Shown here: in pieces, positions 16,754-25,958 of the stretch
Numbering within the stretch: position 1 is the stretch's first letter
Layout of the letters: each line of letters begins with the position of its first letter
Source of the DNA: CAYRNR01 sp964425605
Lineage (GTDB): Bacteria > Myxococcota_A > UBA796 > UBA9615 > CAYRNR01
DNA length: 64,000 nucleotides
Assembly (NCBI GenBank): GCA_964425605.1
Contig: CAYRNR010000015.1
Coordinates: 17,377 to 81,376, forward strand
Direction of reading: 5' to 3'
Translations under genes and position numbers: made by a program
Notes under the pieces: model-generated
Seen by the model: only the letters and a program-made list of their open reading frames with translations
The model's database searches: none
Told to the model about the DNA's origin: nothing

Positions 16754-19728
16754 CCGCGATCGGATCACCCGCAAAGCTCGCTCCGGAGGCGCAGGCCGCG
16801 CGCGAGGCCCTGGGATCCCTCTTGCGACTGCTGCGCCGACGGCTCGTGGTGCAGGCCGCGGTCTCCTGGGCGGGCTGGACAGGGGCGGCGGTGGCCGCTG
16901 CGTTCCTGTCAGCGCTGGCTGCGCTGGCCGCGGGCGCCGCGGGCACCCACGCGAGCTGGATCGCGGGCACGGTGCTCGGATCGGGGCTGACGATCTGCAC
17001 CGCGGCGATCGTGTGGCGCGCGTGGCCCGAGACGTCGACGAGACGATCCCTGGCGCGCCGGGTGGACGCCGGGCTCGGCGGCGACTCCGTCCGCTGCTCC
17101 CTGGAGCTGGTCGGGGAGGTGCAAGCAGGTCGCCTCGACCACCCGTGGTCGAGGGCGCGCGTCGAGAGACACCTGATCGTCACCGGGGCCGCGGCCTCGC
17201 AACTGACCGTGCCGGCCCTGGCGCCCTGGACGCGGGGAGCGCGCCTGAGCGCCCTGGGGCCTGCCGCCCTGCTGTTGTGTCTCGGGCTGACCCATGTCCC
17301 CAGAGCGCAGCTGTGGCTCCAGCGCTGGACGCCCGGCGTGGACGCCGCGGTCGCGGTGGGATCGACCGCCGGGCGCGCGGATCCCTACCTCAGGGACGTC
17401 ACCATCGAGCTCACGCCGCCGCCGTACACCGGCGAGGCGGCCGCGATCGTGTCCGGCGGATCGGGCAGCTTCGCTGCGTTGCCCGGCACGCGCGTGTCGC
17501 TGGAGGCCACGGCGCCGGGCGCGCTGGACGCGGTGGTCTTCCAGCTCGGCGACGGACCGTGGCAGGCCGGCCGGGTGGACGGGGGTGAGCTCGCCCTCGA
17601 GTTCGTGCTCGGCCAGGAGCGCTCGTATCGCGTCCGCGGCGAGCTCGCGGCAGGAGGGGCGTCCATCGTCAGCGGCCCCCACGACATCCTGCCGCGCGAG
17701 GACCGCCCGGCCCGCGCGCGGGTGGTCGATCCCCCGGCGGACGTGGTGCTCCTCGACGCCGGCGAGATCCTGGAGCTCGTGGTGGAGGCCCGCGACGACT
17801 TCGGCCTCTCCCGCATCGAGCGCGTCCTGCGTCGCGACGGAGTGGAACAGAGCCGCGCCGTGGTCCATCGGTTCGACGAGCCCGCGCGATCCGGGAGCCC
17901 CGCGCTGGCCTGGTCCCCAGGGACCGACGTGGCTGGCGGAGATCTGGAGCTCCTCTTCGAGGTCTTCGACAACGACACCGTGACCGGCCCCAAGGGCTCG
18001 CTCACCGACGGCGTGCGCGTGCGGATGATGACCGAGGCCGATCGCCACGCCCTCGCCGTGGCGTCCCTGGCGGAGCTCCTCGACGAGACCCTGGGCGCCC
18101 TCGGCGAGAGCCTCCTGTGGCAGGAGGCGCTGTCCAGTGATCCCGCCGTGGACGCGGGGCGCATGAAGGAGCAGATGGACCGGCTGCTGACCAGCGCCGC
18201 CGTGCTCCACGAGGCCCTGCTCGAGGACACCACGACGGCGGCGATGGACCACGCCACGGTGGGCTCGCTGGTGGATGACGTGAGCCGCACCTGGGACCAG
18301 GTACGGCTGCAGCTCCGGCGCGGCCAGGAGCTGGCCCCCGGATCGTACACGGTGGTGGAGCACGTCCACGCCCTCGAGCGCGCGGCGCTGCTGCTGGATC
18401 GCCAGCTGTCGAGGGAGCGCTGGCGATCGGTCGAGGCCACGGCGCGCGACGCGTCGGCGGCCATGCAGCGGCTGCAGACGGCCCTGGAGGGCGGCGATCA
18501 GGCCGCCATCGACGAGGCCATGCGAGCGGTCGCGGAGTTGATGGCCCAGCTCCAGACGGAGATGGCGAGCCTCGCCGACGGTGCCGCCACCGAGGTGGCC
18601 AACCCGGGCACCGCGGGCGACGACCTGATGCGCCAGCTGTCCGCCCTGCTGGAGCAGGGCCGGGTCGAGGAGGCCATGGCGCTGCTGGAGCAGACCTCGT
18701 CTTCCCTCGCGAAGATGCAGGGGACGGGCGAGGACGCCTCGGAGGTCCTGGCCCGGCTGGAGGAGGCCATCGCGGAGGTGTCCCGGCTCGAGGCCGAGCA
18801 GGGCCGTACCAACCAGACCATGGAGGGCCTCGTGCGCGATCATCCCGGCGCCGCGACCCCCGAGGGGCTGGCCGGTCTCGGGGCGCGGTCCGCGGACCTG
18901 GCGGCGCGGGCGCAGGAGCTCGGCGAGGCCCCCCTCTCGGATCGCCTCTCGGGCGCGGTGGACGGCGGGCTGCGACGCCACGGTGAGTACCTGGACGGCG
19001 CCCAGCGAGCCCTGGAGGAGGGGGATCTGGATCGGGCCATCGAGGGCATCGCGCGAGCGGACGGAGAGCTCATCGACGTGTCCCAGCTGGCGCGCATGTT
19101 CCACGAGGTGGAGGCCAGCGGGCTGGACGGGTCCGACTACTCGCGCTGGCAGGCCGAGCTGTCGAAGCTCGAGGGGGAGCACCTCCAGCTGATCGAGTCG
19201 ATCCTCGACGAGGAGAACCGCTGGCGGGGAGCCCGCGCGGACGCAGCGGTCCCCGGCGCCGAGGCCGCCGCCGGCCAGCGGGGCATCGCGCAGGACGTGG
19301 CGCGCCTAGACGAGGAGCTGCAGCGGGAGGTCAACCCCATGCTCGGGGACTCGGTGCAGCGCGGCATGCTGGAGGGGGCCGGCCAGATGATGGAGGCGGC
19401 GGCCGGGGACCTGGAGCTGGGGCGCACCCAGCGGGCCCTGTCCCACGGCCGGGACGCGGGGACGCGCCTCGAGCAGGTGCGCGAGCACCTCGAGCAGCTG
19501 CGCGAGATGGTCGAGCGCTCCGGCGACAGCTCCGGCATGGCCCTGGGCGCCATGGCGGGCTGGAACTACTTCGAGGGTTCGGCCAGCGGCACCGTGGAGA
19601 TCCCCGCCGCCGAGGACTCGGATCGCCTCGAGGCCCTCCGGCGCGCTGCACTGGCGGCCGCGGCCGAGGACGCTCCTCCGGACTACCGGCGCCACAACGA
19701 GGCCTACTACGAGGAGCTGGTCCATTGA
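16750..19728 (+). CDS. DUF4175-like large membrane-anchored coiled-coil protein
   Basis: A 992-residue protein starting at GTG inside the kinase stop. Three hydrophobic segments lie in the first 200 residues (two at about 40-95, one at 160-180), then Ig-like beta-rich segments with TIELTPPPYTGE and a VEARDDFGLSRIERV motif, and finally about 500 residues rich in Glu, Ala, Leu and Gln that should form long coiled coils. This layout fits the DUF4175 family found beside MoxR/DUF58/VWA genes. Function is not established; a periplasmic scaffold for the operon's VWA proteins is a guess from context. Confidence 0.65.
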   Translation: MTAIGSPAKLAPEAQAAREALGSLLRLLRRRLVVQAAVSWAGWTGAAVAAAFLSALAALAAGAAGTHASWIAGTVLGSGLTICTAAIVWRAWPETSTRRSLARRVDAGLGGDSVRCSLELVGEVQAGRLDHPWSRARVERHLIVTGAAASQLTVPALAPWTRGARLSALGPAALLLCLGLTHVPRAQLWLQRWTPGVDAAVAVGSTAGRADPYLRDVTIELTPPPYTGEAAAIVSGGSGSFAALPGTRVSLEATAPGALDAVVFQLGDGPWQAGRVDGGELALEFVLGQERSYRVRGELAAGGASIVSGPHDILPREDRPARARVVDPPADVVLLDAGEILELVVEARDDFGLSRIERVLRRDGVEQSRAVVHRFDEPARSGSPALAWSPGTDVAGGDLELLFEVFDNDTVTGPKGSLTDGVRVRMMTEADRHALAVASLAELLDETLGALGESLLWQEALSSDPAVDAGRMKEQMDRLLTSAAVLHEALLEDTTTAAMDHATVGSLVDDVSRTWDQVRLQLRRGQELAPGSYTVVEHVHALERAALLLDRQLSRERWRSVEATARDASAAMQRLQTALEGGDQAAIDEAMRAVAELMAQLQTEMASLADGAATEVANPGTAGDDLMRQLSALLEQGRVEEAMALLEQTSSSLAKMQGTGEDASEVLARLEEAIAEVSRLEAEQGRTNQTMEGLVRDHPGAATPEGLAGLGARSADLAARAQELGEAPLSDRLSGAVDGGLRRHGEYLDGAQRALEEGDLDRAIEGIARADGELIDVSQLARMFHEVEASGLDGSDYSRWQAELSKLEGEHLQLIESILDEENRWRGARADAAVPGAEAAAGQRGIAQDVARLDEELQREVNPMLGDSVQRGMLEGAGQMMEAAAGDLELGRTQRALSHGRDAGTRLEQVREHLEQLREMVERSGDSSGMALGAMAGWNYFEGSASGTVEIPAAEDSDRLEALRRAALAAAAEDAPPDYRRHNEAYYEELVH

Positions 19729-21266
19729 GGAGCTTCGCCGCGCTGTGGGTCCTCGCCCTGCTCTCGTTCGCACCCGGCGCGGGCGCCCAGGACGGAGACC
19801 TCCGCAGGGCCTTCGACGCCCTGGAGGCGTACCGGACCGCGGACGCCGCGCGAATCCTGCAGGGGATGGACGGGGACGGAGGCGCGGACGGGGCCCTAGC
19901 GCGCGCCCTGGTCGCGCAGCACCTCGGCGACCACGAGGCCGTGCTCGCCGAGCTCGACGGCAGCGCGGACTGGGGCCAGCCCCTCGAGGATGCCGCGCGA
20001 GCCGCGATCCAGGGTCTCGGGGACGTGAAGGAGGCGAGCTCCGCACACTTCCGCGTCCGGTACGCCGACGGCCAGGACCATCTCATGGTGGAACGCGCGC
20101 TGGAGGTGCTGGAACGTTCGTACGAGGCCGTGGGGCGCGATCTGGGCCTCTATCCGGACGGGGAGGTGCTCGTGGACATCTACCCCACGTCCGCGAGCTT
20201 CTCCGCCGCAGCAGGCCTCCCCGCCGAGGCGGTGGCCAACGAGACCGTCGGACTCTGCCGGTGGGATCGGCTGTTGATCACCTCACCGTCGGCCGCGCCC
20301 TTCGGCTACCCCTGGGCAGACACCCTGTGCCACGAGTACACGCACCTGGTGGTCAACCGGATCGGCGGCGGCCAGGTCCCGGTCTGGCTCCACGAGGGCA
20401 TCGCCTCCTTCGAGGATCGTCGCTGGCGCGGCGAGACCGATCTCCTCCTGGATCCCTACGCCACCGAACGTCTCCTCGACTCCCTGAACACGGGCGACCT
20501 CGTGACCCTGGAGGAGATCGGCAACTGCCTGGCCTGCCTGGACGGCAAGGACCGGGTCCAGCTGGCGTTCGCGCAGGTCCACTTCATGGTCGATCACCTC
20601 GTGCGGGCGCGCGGCATCGGGGCGGTGCACGCCGTGCTCGAGGCGCTGCGGGCGGGGGCGACCGTCCGCGACGCCGTCGCCGCGGCGTGGGGGGATGAGT
20701 TCGAGGCGTTCGAGGCCAGCTGGCAGCGAACGGCGCTGGCGTCCCTGTCGGCCGAGGGGGATGACGCGGGGCTCGTGATGCTCGGCCTGGACGCCAGCAC
20801 GGAGGTGGACGCGACCACACCGGCGGCGGACAGCCTGTTGGCGGGCCGCCCGGACGGCGCGGGCCACGCCCGCCTCGGCGATCTGCTGCTGGGACGCGGC
20901 CAGCTCCGCCCCGCCTTGATCGAGTACGAGCGGGCCGTGCGGGTGCTGGAGGAGGTCTCACCCTCCCTGGCGTGCAAGCGCGCCCACACCCTGCAGCGGC
21001 TGGGCGAGTCTCGCCGAGCCCTCGATACGGTGGAGGAGGCCCGCTCCCTCTACCCCGAGTTCGAGCCGCTGCACGTGCACGCCGCGGCCGCGCAGATGCA
21101 GCTGGGGCTCACCGAGGAGGCCCTGCGATCCCTGGACGAGGCGGTCCTGCTCAACCCCTTCGATCCACGCATCTACGCGTGGCGGCTGGAGCTGGTCCGG
21201 GACGACCCGGACGCCGCGGACGAGGCGCGCCGCGCCCTGGACGCGCTGACCCGAGAGCGGAGGTAG
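19725..21266 (+). CDS. Gluzincin-type peptidase (HEXXH) with TPR repeats
   Basis: A 513-residue secreted protein with a TTG start that overlaps the previous stop. The signal peptide is MRSFAALWVLALLSFAPGAGA. The zinc site is HEYTH at residues 203-207, with the third ligand probably Glu224 in WLHEGIASFED, as in the peptidase MA family. Helical TPR-like repeats occur before (10-90) and after (about 355-510) the protease domain. Sitting inside the MoxR/VWA operon, it may act on envelope proteins; the substrate is unknown. Confidence 0.75.
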   Translation: MRSFAALWVLALLSFAPGAGAQDGDLRRAFDALEAYRTADAARILQGMDGDGGADGALARALVAQHLGDHEAVLAELDGSADWGQPLEDAARAAIQGLGDVKEASSAHFRVRYADGQDHLMVERALEVLERSYEAVGRDLGLYPDGEVLVDIYPTSASFSAAAGLPAEAVANETVGLCRWDRLLITSPSAAPFGYPWADTLCHEYTHLVVNRIGGGQVPVWLHEGIASFEDRRWRGETDLLLDPYATERLLDSLNTGDLVTLEEIGNCLACLDGKDRVQLAFAQVHFMVDHLVRARGIGAVHAVLEALRAGATVRDAVAAAWGDEFEAFEASWQRTALASLSAEGDDAGLVMLGLDASTEVDATTPAADSLLAGRPDGAGHARLGDLLLGRGQLRPALIEYERAVRVLEEVSPSLACKRAHTLQRLGESRRALDTVEEARSLYPEFEPLHVHAAAAQMQLGLTEEALRSLDEAVLLNPFDPRIYAWRLELVRDDPDAADEARRALDALTRERR

Positions 21267-21267
21267 C

Positions 21268-22251
21268 ATGGGAGATCCCATGGGCGACATCGACATCCAG
21301 GCGTCCTGCGAGGCGCTGCGAACGGAGATCGGCAAGGTCATCGTCGGCCAGGCCGACGTGGTGGACCTGCTCCTCATCACCCTCCTGGCGCGGGGGCACG
21401 CCCTGTTCCAGGGGGTCCCGGGGCTCGGCAAGACCCGGCTCGTGCGCAGCCTCGCCAGCGCCACGTCCTGTCGCTTCTCCCGCGTCCAGTTCACACCGGA
21501 TCTGATGCCCGGCGACGTGACCGGCTCCGAGGTCCTCCACGAGGACCGCTCCACCGGAGCGCGCGAGCTGCGGTTCGCGCCCGGCCCCGTGTTCGCCCAC
21601 CTGGTGCTCGCCGACGAGATCAACCGCGCGACCCCCAAGACCCAGGCCGCGCTGCTCGAGGCCATGGAGGAGCGACGGGTGACCGCGGGCGGCCGGACCC
21701 ACCCGCTGCCGTCGCCGTTCCACGTCTTCGCGACCCAGAACCCCATCGAGCAGGAGGGGACCTACGCGCTGCCCGAGGCCCAGGTGGACCGCTTCATGTT
21801 CCGCATCCTCGTGGACTACCCGGCGGCCGACGAGGAGGCCTCCATGGTCGCGGGCACCACCGGCGGCGGATCGCAGGAGCCCAGCGCGGTGCTCCGCCCC
21901 GAGGACCTTGCCGCCATGCAGGACCTGGTGCGCCTCGTACCCGCGGCGCCGTCGGTGGTGGAGTCGGCCGTCGCCCTGGCGAGGTCCACGCGACCCGGCG
22001 AGGCCGCTGCCGAGGTGGTCCGCGGGAACGTGGCCTGGGGGGCGGGCCCCCGCGCCAGCCGGTTCCTGATCCTCGGCGCCAAGGCGCGCACGCTTCTCGA
22101 CGGCCGTGACGTGGCCAGCGGCGAGGACGTGCTGGCCCTGGCCCACGCCGTGCTGGACCACCGCATCGTGCTCAACTACCGGGCCGAGGCCGACGGGGTC
22201 AGCGCCGCGCACGTGATCGACGGGTGTCTCGCAGCCCATGCCGGACGCTGA
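21268..22251 (+). CDS. MoxR family AAA+ ATPase
   Basis: A 327-residue ATPase with Walker A GVPGLGKTRLVRSL, Walker B HLVLADEINRATPKTQAALLEAMEE, sensor 1 ATQNPIEQEGTYALPEAQVDR and a C-terminal lid domain. MoxR ATPases work with VWA-domain proteins as metal-insertion or remodelling chaperones. GGAGG lies four to five bases before the chosen ATG; a second in-frame ATG four codons in is possible. It starts two bases after the peptidase stop and overlaps the DUF58 gene by 14 bases. Confidence 0.93.
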   Translation: MGDPMGDIDIQASCEALRTEIGKVIVGQADVVDLLLITLLARGHALFQGVPGLGKTRLVRSLASATSCRFSRVQFTPDLMPGDVTGSEVLHEDRSTGARELRFAPGPVFAHLVLADEINRATPKTQAALLEAMEERRVTAGGRTHPLPSPFHVFATQNPIEQEGTYALPEAQVDRFMFRILVDYPAADEEASMVAGTTGGGSQEPSAVLRPEDLAAMQDLVRLVPAAPSVVESAVALARSTRPGEAAAEVVRGNVAWGAGPRASRFLILGAKARTLLDGRDVASGEDVLALAHAVLDHRIVLNYRAEADGVSAAHVIDGCLAAHAGR

Positions 22252-23152
22252 GCCCACGATCCAGCGCCTGCGGGCCCTCGCCCTGGAGCAGCGGACCCGT
22301 CGCCTGGTCGAGCTCGCGCGGACCGTGGTGGACGGAGAACGGCCGGGGGACCACCGCGACCGGGGCCGCGGCGACGGCATCGACTTCGCCGAGCACCGCC
22401 CCTACACCGCCGGCGACGAGCTTCGGATCGTGGACTGGCGCGCGTCCGCCCGCACCGACCGCGTGGTGGTCCGGCAGTTCGAGACGGCCCGCGCCACGAC
22501 CCTGGAGCTGCTCGTGGACGTGAGCCGATCCATGGAGTTCGGCAGCGTCGAGCCCGACACGCCCTTCGTGCCCGCCAGCAAGTCCGAGGCCGCGGTGATG
22601 GCGGCGGCCGTCCACGGGTACGCCGCGCTCCGTCGCGGCGACGGCGTCGCGCTGATCCTCGTGGGCGCCCGACCGGCAGCTCGCCCCCTGCGACGTGGCG
22701 AGGCCCAGCTGACCGCGCTGTGCGCGGATCTCGCGGCCGCCCTCCCCGCCACCGAGCCCTCGGCTGCGCTGTCCGAGGCCGTGGCGCGGGCCAGCAGCCG
22801 CTCCAGCCCCGGCCGCATCCTCGTCCTCACCGATGCCCTCGACGAGGACGACGCATGGCTGGACGACCTCGCCCGGGCCCGAACCCGTGGCCACGGCGTC
22901 GCCGTGCTGCAGGTGGTCGATCCGGCCGAGCGAGGGCTCGGCCACGAGCGGGCCGCCGAGTTCGTGGATCCCGAGTCGGGCCGCCGCGTCGCCACCGATC
23001 CCACCCGGGTGCGCCAGCTCTACTGCTCACTCTTCGAGGCCTTCGTCGACGGGATTCGCCAGCGCCTGCTGCGCGCCGGCGGAGATCATGCGCTGGTGCT
23101 GGTGGGGCGCCCGGTGTCCGAGGCCCGGCGCCGACGGGAGGGGAGAGGGTGA
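22238..23152 (+). CDS. DUF58 protein
   Basis: A 304-residue protein with the DUF58 signature GIDFAEHRPYTAGDELRIVDWRASARTDRVVVRQFE, here quoted in part as HRPYTAGDELRIVDWRASAR, followed by a VWA-like fold with ELLVDVSRSMEFG (DxSxS-type metal site). It is the constant partner of MoxR in these clusters and is thought to be its adaptor or client. It lacks membrane segments, so it should be cytoplasmic. The end overlaps the next GTG start by four bases. Confidence 0.9.
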   Translation: MPDAEPTIQRLRALALEQRTRRLVELARTVVDGERPGDHRDRGRGDGIDFAEHRPYTAGDELRIVDWRASARTDRVVVRQFETARATTLELLVDVSRSMEFGSVEPDTPFVPASKSEAAVMAAAVHGYAALRRGDGVALILVGARPAARPLRRGEAQLTALCADLAAALPATEPSAALSEAVARASSRSSPGRILVLTDALDEDDAWLDDLARARTRGHGVAVLQVVDPAERGLGHERAAEFVDPESGRRVATDPTRVRQLYCSLFEAFVDGIRQRLLRAGGDHALVLVGRPVSEARRRREGRG

Positions 23153-25185
23153 ACCTCCAGCTGGCCCACCCGGCCCTCCTCGCCGGGCTCGCCCTCGTCC
23201 TGCTGCCGATCCTGGCGCACTTCACCGGATCGCGGAGGCTGGAGACCGTCGAGTTCCCTGCGGTTCGTTTCCTCGACGCCGCACACCGGACCCTGCGCCG
23301 CCGGTGGTTGCTCGACGATCTGCTGTTGCTGGCGGTCCGCGCCCTCGCCGTGGCCGCGCTCGTGCTGCTGTTCTGCCGGCCGAGCGTGCTGTGCCCGGTG
23401 GAGGCGGTCCACGGGTCGACCCTGGATCGGGACACCGTCCTCGTCATCGACCGCTCGCTGTCCACCCGCGCGGTGGTGGGCTCGGAGACCGCCTTCGAGC
23501 GGATTCGCGCCGAGGGGCTGGCGCTCCTGGGGGACCTGGAGCCCGGGGCGCGGGCCGGGTTGATCTGGATGGACCAGCGCGCCGTGGTGGTGGGGCCCGG
23601 GCTGGCCGCGGACCGGGCCGAGCTGGTGGCGCGCCTCCGTCGCCTCGAGCCGGGGTACGGCTCCACGGATCTGTCCGGCGCGGTGCGGCTCGCCACCGAG
23701 ATCCTGGCCACCGCCGGATCCACCGAGGGCCAGGTCATCGTGCTGGGCGACGGCACCACGTCACACCTCGGCGACGTGGACGAGCTCCCCGCCGCCATCG
23801 ACCTGATCTACCGCGACCTCGCCGGGCCGCCGTCCCTCAACCGCTTCGTCGCACAGCTGCGAGTGGGCGACGCCGATCCGAACCTCCCCGTGGACGTGGT
23901 GGTGGGCGCCGCCGCGGGCGATCCGGACGACCGCTTCGCCCTCGACCTGGAGCTCGAGGACCACGAACCCCTGCGCGGCACGGCCGCGGTCGGTGAGGTC
24001 AAGCGCTTCACCGTCGTCGCTCCCCGGCCCGGCACCGTACCCGGGCAGGTGTCCCTGGCTGGCGACGCCCTCCCGGCGGACGACACCCTCGCGTTCTTCC
24101 TTCAGACCCACGGCGAGCCTGCGGTGAGCCTGTTGGGCAGCGAGAGCGGCGCCTCGCCGCTGGACGACGAACTCTACTACGTCACACGCGCGCTCGAGAC
24201 CGGCGCGCGCCCCATGGCCGTCGGCATCGAGGATCTCCCGGCGCTGCCTGCGCGGCGCGGCACGGTCCTGGTGCTCGCGAACGTGCCGTGCACCGCGGCG
24301 ATCGCCGACGAGGTGACCCGGCTCGTCCACGGCGGCGCCGGGGTCCTGCTGTCGGCGGGCGATCTGGTCCAGCGGGACTCCTGCAACGAGCACCTGGGGG
24401 CGCTGCTCCCCGCGCACCTGGGCTCGGTGAAGAGCCGCGAGGAGGGTGCGTTCGAGCAGGCGCCCATCGGGCTGGCCATGCCCGACGTGGACCAGGACCT
24501 GTGGGAACCGTTCCGCCACGGTGGGCTGCCCACGTTCGGACGCGTCCGGTTCGATCGCGTGATGGAGGTGGAGCCGCACCTCGCGCCTCGGTCCCGCGTG
24601 TTGCTGCGCTACACGGATGGGCGGGCCGCGCTGCTGGAGCGACAGGTCGGCGAGGGCACGCTGCTGCTGTTCACGTCCACCCTCGACGACGACTGGACCG
24701 ACCTGCCCGTCCGCGCCATCTATCTGCCGATGATCCACCAGCTCGTGGCCCACCTGGCCGGGGCCGGGGACGCGATGTCCGCCACGGTCCACCGCGTGGG
24801 GGAGCGGCCGCGGATGGGCCCGCTGCCCGCCGCAGGCCTGCGGCTGGCACACCCCGACGGCGTCGAGGAGCCCCTGGACGGGGGCGCGGAGGTCCAGCTG
24901 CCCATCCTGGCGACCCCTGGCCACTACCGGATCCTGCACGCGGACGAGGGGGGCGCCGTGGACGTGGTGGGTCGGCTCGCGGTGCGCACGGATCCCCTCG
25001 AGTCCGCGCTGGAGCCGGTGGACCGCCAGGCGCTGGTGGAGACCGGCCTGATCTACGTGGAGGAGGGGAGGGGGAGCGAGGGACGGCGCGCCACCGTGAT
25101 GCGCCCGGTCTCCCTCGTGCCAGCCCTCGCGGTGCTGGTCCTGCTGGCGCTGATCGGTGAAGCCGCGCTGGGGAGACGACGTTGA
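23149..25185 (+). CDS. BatA-type VWA membrane protein
   Basis: A 678-residue protein from GTG 23149 with GGAGG upstream; a long in-frame extension through the DUF58 gene is a shadow. The N-terminus matches the aerotolerance regulator (BatA) domain, with hydrophobic segments at about 7-24 and 56-77 (HPALLAGLALVLLPILAHF). A VWA domain follows with the metal site VLVIDRSLSTR, then beta-rich domains, a glutamine-amidotransferase-like segment and a C-terminal membrane helix near residue 655. It should sit in the inner membrane with the VWA outside or inside depending on topology; role inferred from MoxR context. Confidence 0.82.
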   Translation: MNLQLAHPALLAGLALVLLPILAHFTGSRRLETVEFPAVRFLDAAHRTLRRRWLLDDLLLLAVRALAVAALVLLFCRPSVLCPVEAVHGSTLDRDTVLVIDRSLSTRAVVGSETAFERIRAEGLALLGDLEPGARAGLIWMDQRAVVVGPGLAADRAELVARLRRLEPGYGSTDLSGAVRLATEILATAGSTEGQVIVLGDGTTSHLGDVDELPAAIDLIYRDLAGPPSLNRFVAQLRVGDADPNLPVDVVVGAAAGDPDDRFALDLELEDHEPLRGTAAVGEVKRFTVVAPRPGTVPGQVSLAGDALPADDTLAFFLQTHGEPAVSLLGSESGASPLDDELYYVTRALETGARPMAVGIEDLPALPARRGTVLVLANVPCTAAIADEVTRLVHGGAGVLLSAGDLVQRDSCNEHLGALLPAHLGSVKSREEGAFEQAPIGLAMPDVDQDLWEPFRHGGLPTFGRVRFDRVMEVEPHLAPRSRVLLRYTDGRAALLERQVGEGTLLLFTSTLDDDWTDLPVRAIYLPMIHQLVAHLAGAGDAMSATVHRVGERPRMGPLPAAGLRLAHPDGVEEPLDGGAEVQLPILATPGHYRILHADEGGAVDVVGRLAVRTDPLESALEPVDRQALVETGLIYVEEGRGSEGRRATVMRPVSLVPALAVLVLLALIGEAALGRRR

Positions 25186-25958
25186 GGCGCCGCGATCTGC
25201 TCCTGCGCATGCTCGCGGCGGGGACCGCGGCCGCCTTGCCCGTCCGCGCGCGCACCTGGCCCATGGACCCCGTCGACCCCTCGTCCCGGATAGGCGGTTG
25301 CCACCTCGACGTGGGATCCAACCCGCGGCCGCGGGGTTTCGCCGATCTCCTCGAGGAGGTGGGGCGCCTCACCAGCGTCCCCGTCCGCGCCGAGGTCCCC
25401 ACGCGCGCGCCGGACGACGCCGGCCTGAACCGCGAGCCGTTGCTGGTGCTCGTGGGCGACGAGGCCTTCGATCCCCTGTCCGAGGCGGCGGTCGAGAACC
25501 TGCGCGGGCACCTCCAGCAGGGCGGGTTCCTGTTCGTGGACGACGCGTCGGGGCTCGACCGCAGCCCGTTCCACACCTCGGTCGAGCGGCTGGTCGGCAG
25601 GCTGTTCCCCGATCGGGTGCTGGAGCCGCTGGGCTCGTCGCACGCGGTGTACCGCAGCTTCTTCCTCGTCGAGGGTGCCCAGGGCCGCTTCCTGGTCCGC
25701 CCCTACCTCGAGGGGGTGACCGTGGGGGACATCACGCCGGTGATCGTGTCCCGCAACGACATGTGCGGGGCGTTCAGCCGTCAGCCGCCCGCGGGCTGGG
25801 CCTGGGAGGTGGTGCCAGGCGGCGAACCCCAGCGCACCCGCGCCTTCGAGCTGGGGGTCAACGTCGTCCTGTACGCCCTGACCGCCAACTACAAGCTCGA
25901 CGCCGTGCACGTGGACTCCCTGCTGCGCCGGATGCGGGACGAGGGGAGGATCCCGTGA
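25182..25958 (+). CDS. DUF4159 protein
   Basis: A 258-residue protein starting at TTG within the previous stop. The N-terminus MRRRDLLLRMLAAGTAAALPVRA looks like a twin-arginine or Sec signal. The body has the DUF4159 pattern: PLLVLVGDEAFDPL, LQQGGFLFVDDASG, and LGVNVVLYALTANYKLDAVH. Family members are found next to BatA-type and VWA proteins in MoxR clusters of Gram-negative bacteria; the fold resembles a class I amidotransferase-like domain without a known catalytic triad. Function unknown. Confidence 0.8.
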   Translation: MRRRDLLLRMLAAGTAAALPVRARTWPMDPVDPSSRIGGCHLDVGSNPRPRGFADLLEEVGRLTSVPVRAEVPTRAPDDAGLNREPLLVLVGDEAFDPLSEAAVENLRGHLQQGGFLFVDDASGLDRSPFHTSVERLVGRLFPDRVLEPLGSSHAVYRSFFLVEGAQGRFLVRPYLEGVTVGDITPVIVSRNDMCGAFSRQPPAGWAWEVVPGGEPQRTRAFELGVNVVLYALTANYKLDAVHVDSLLRRMRDEGRIP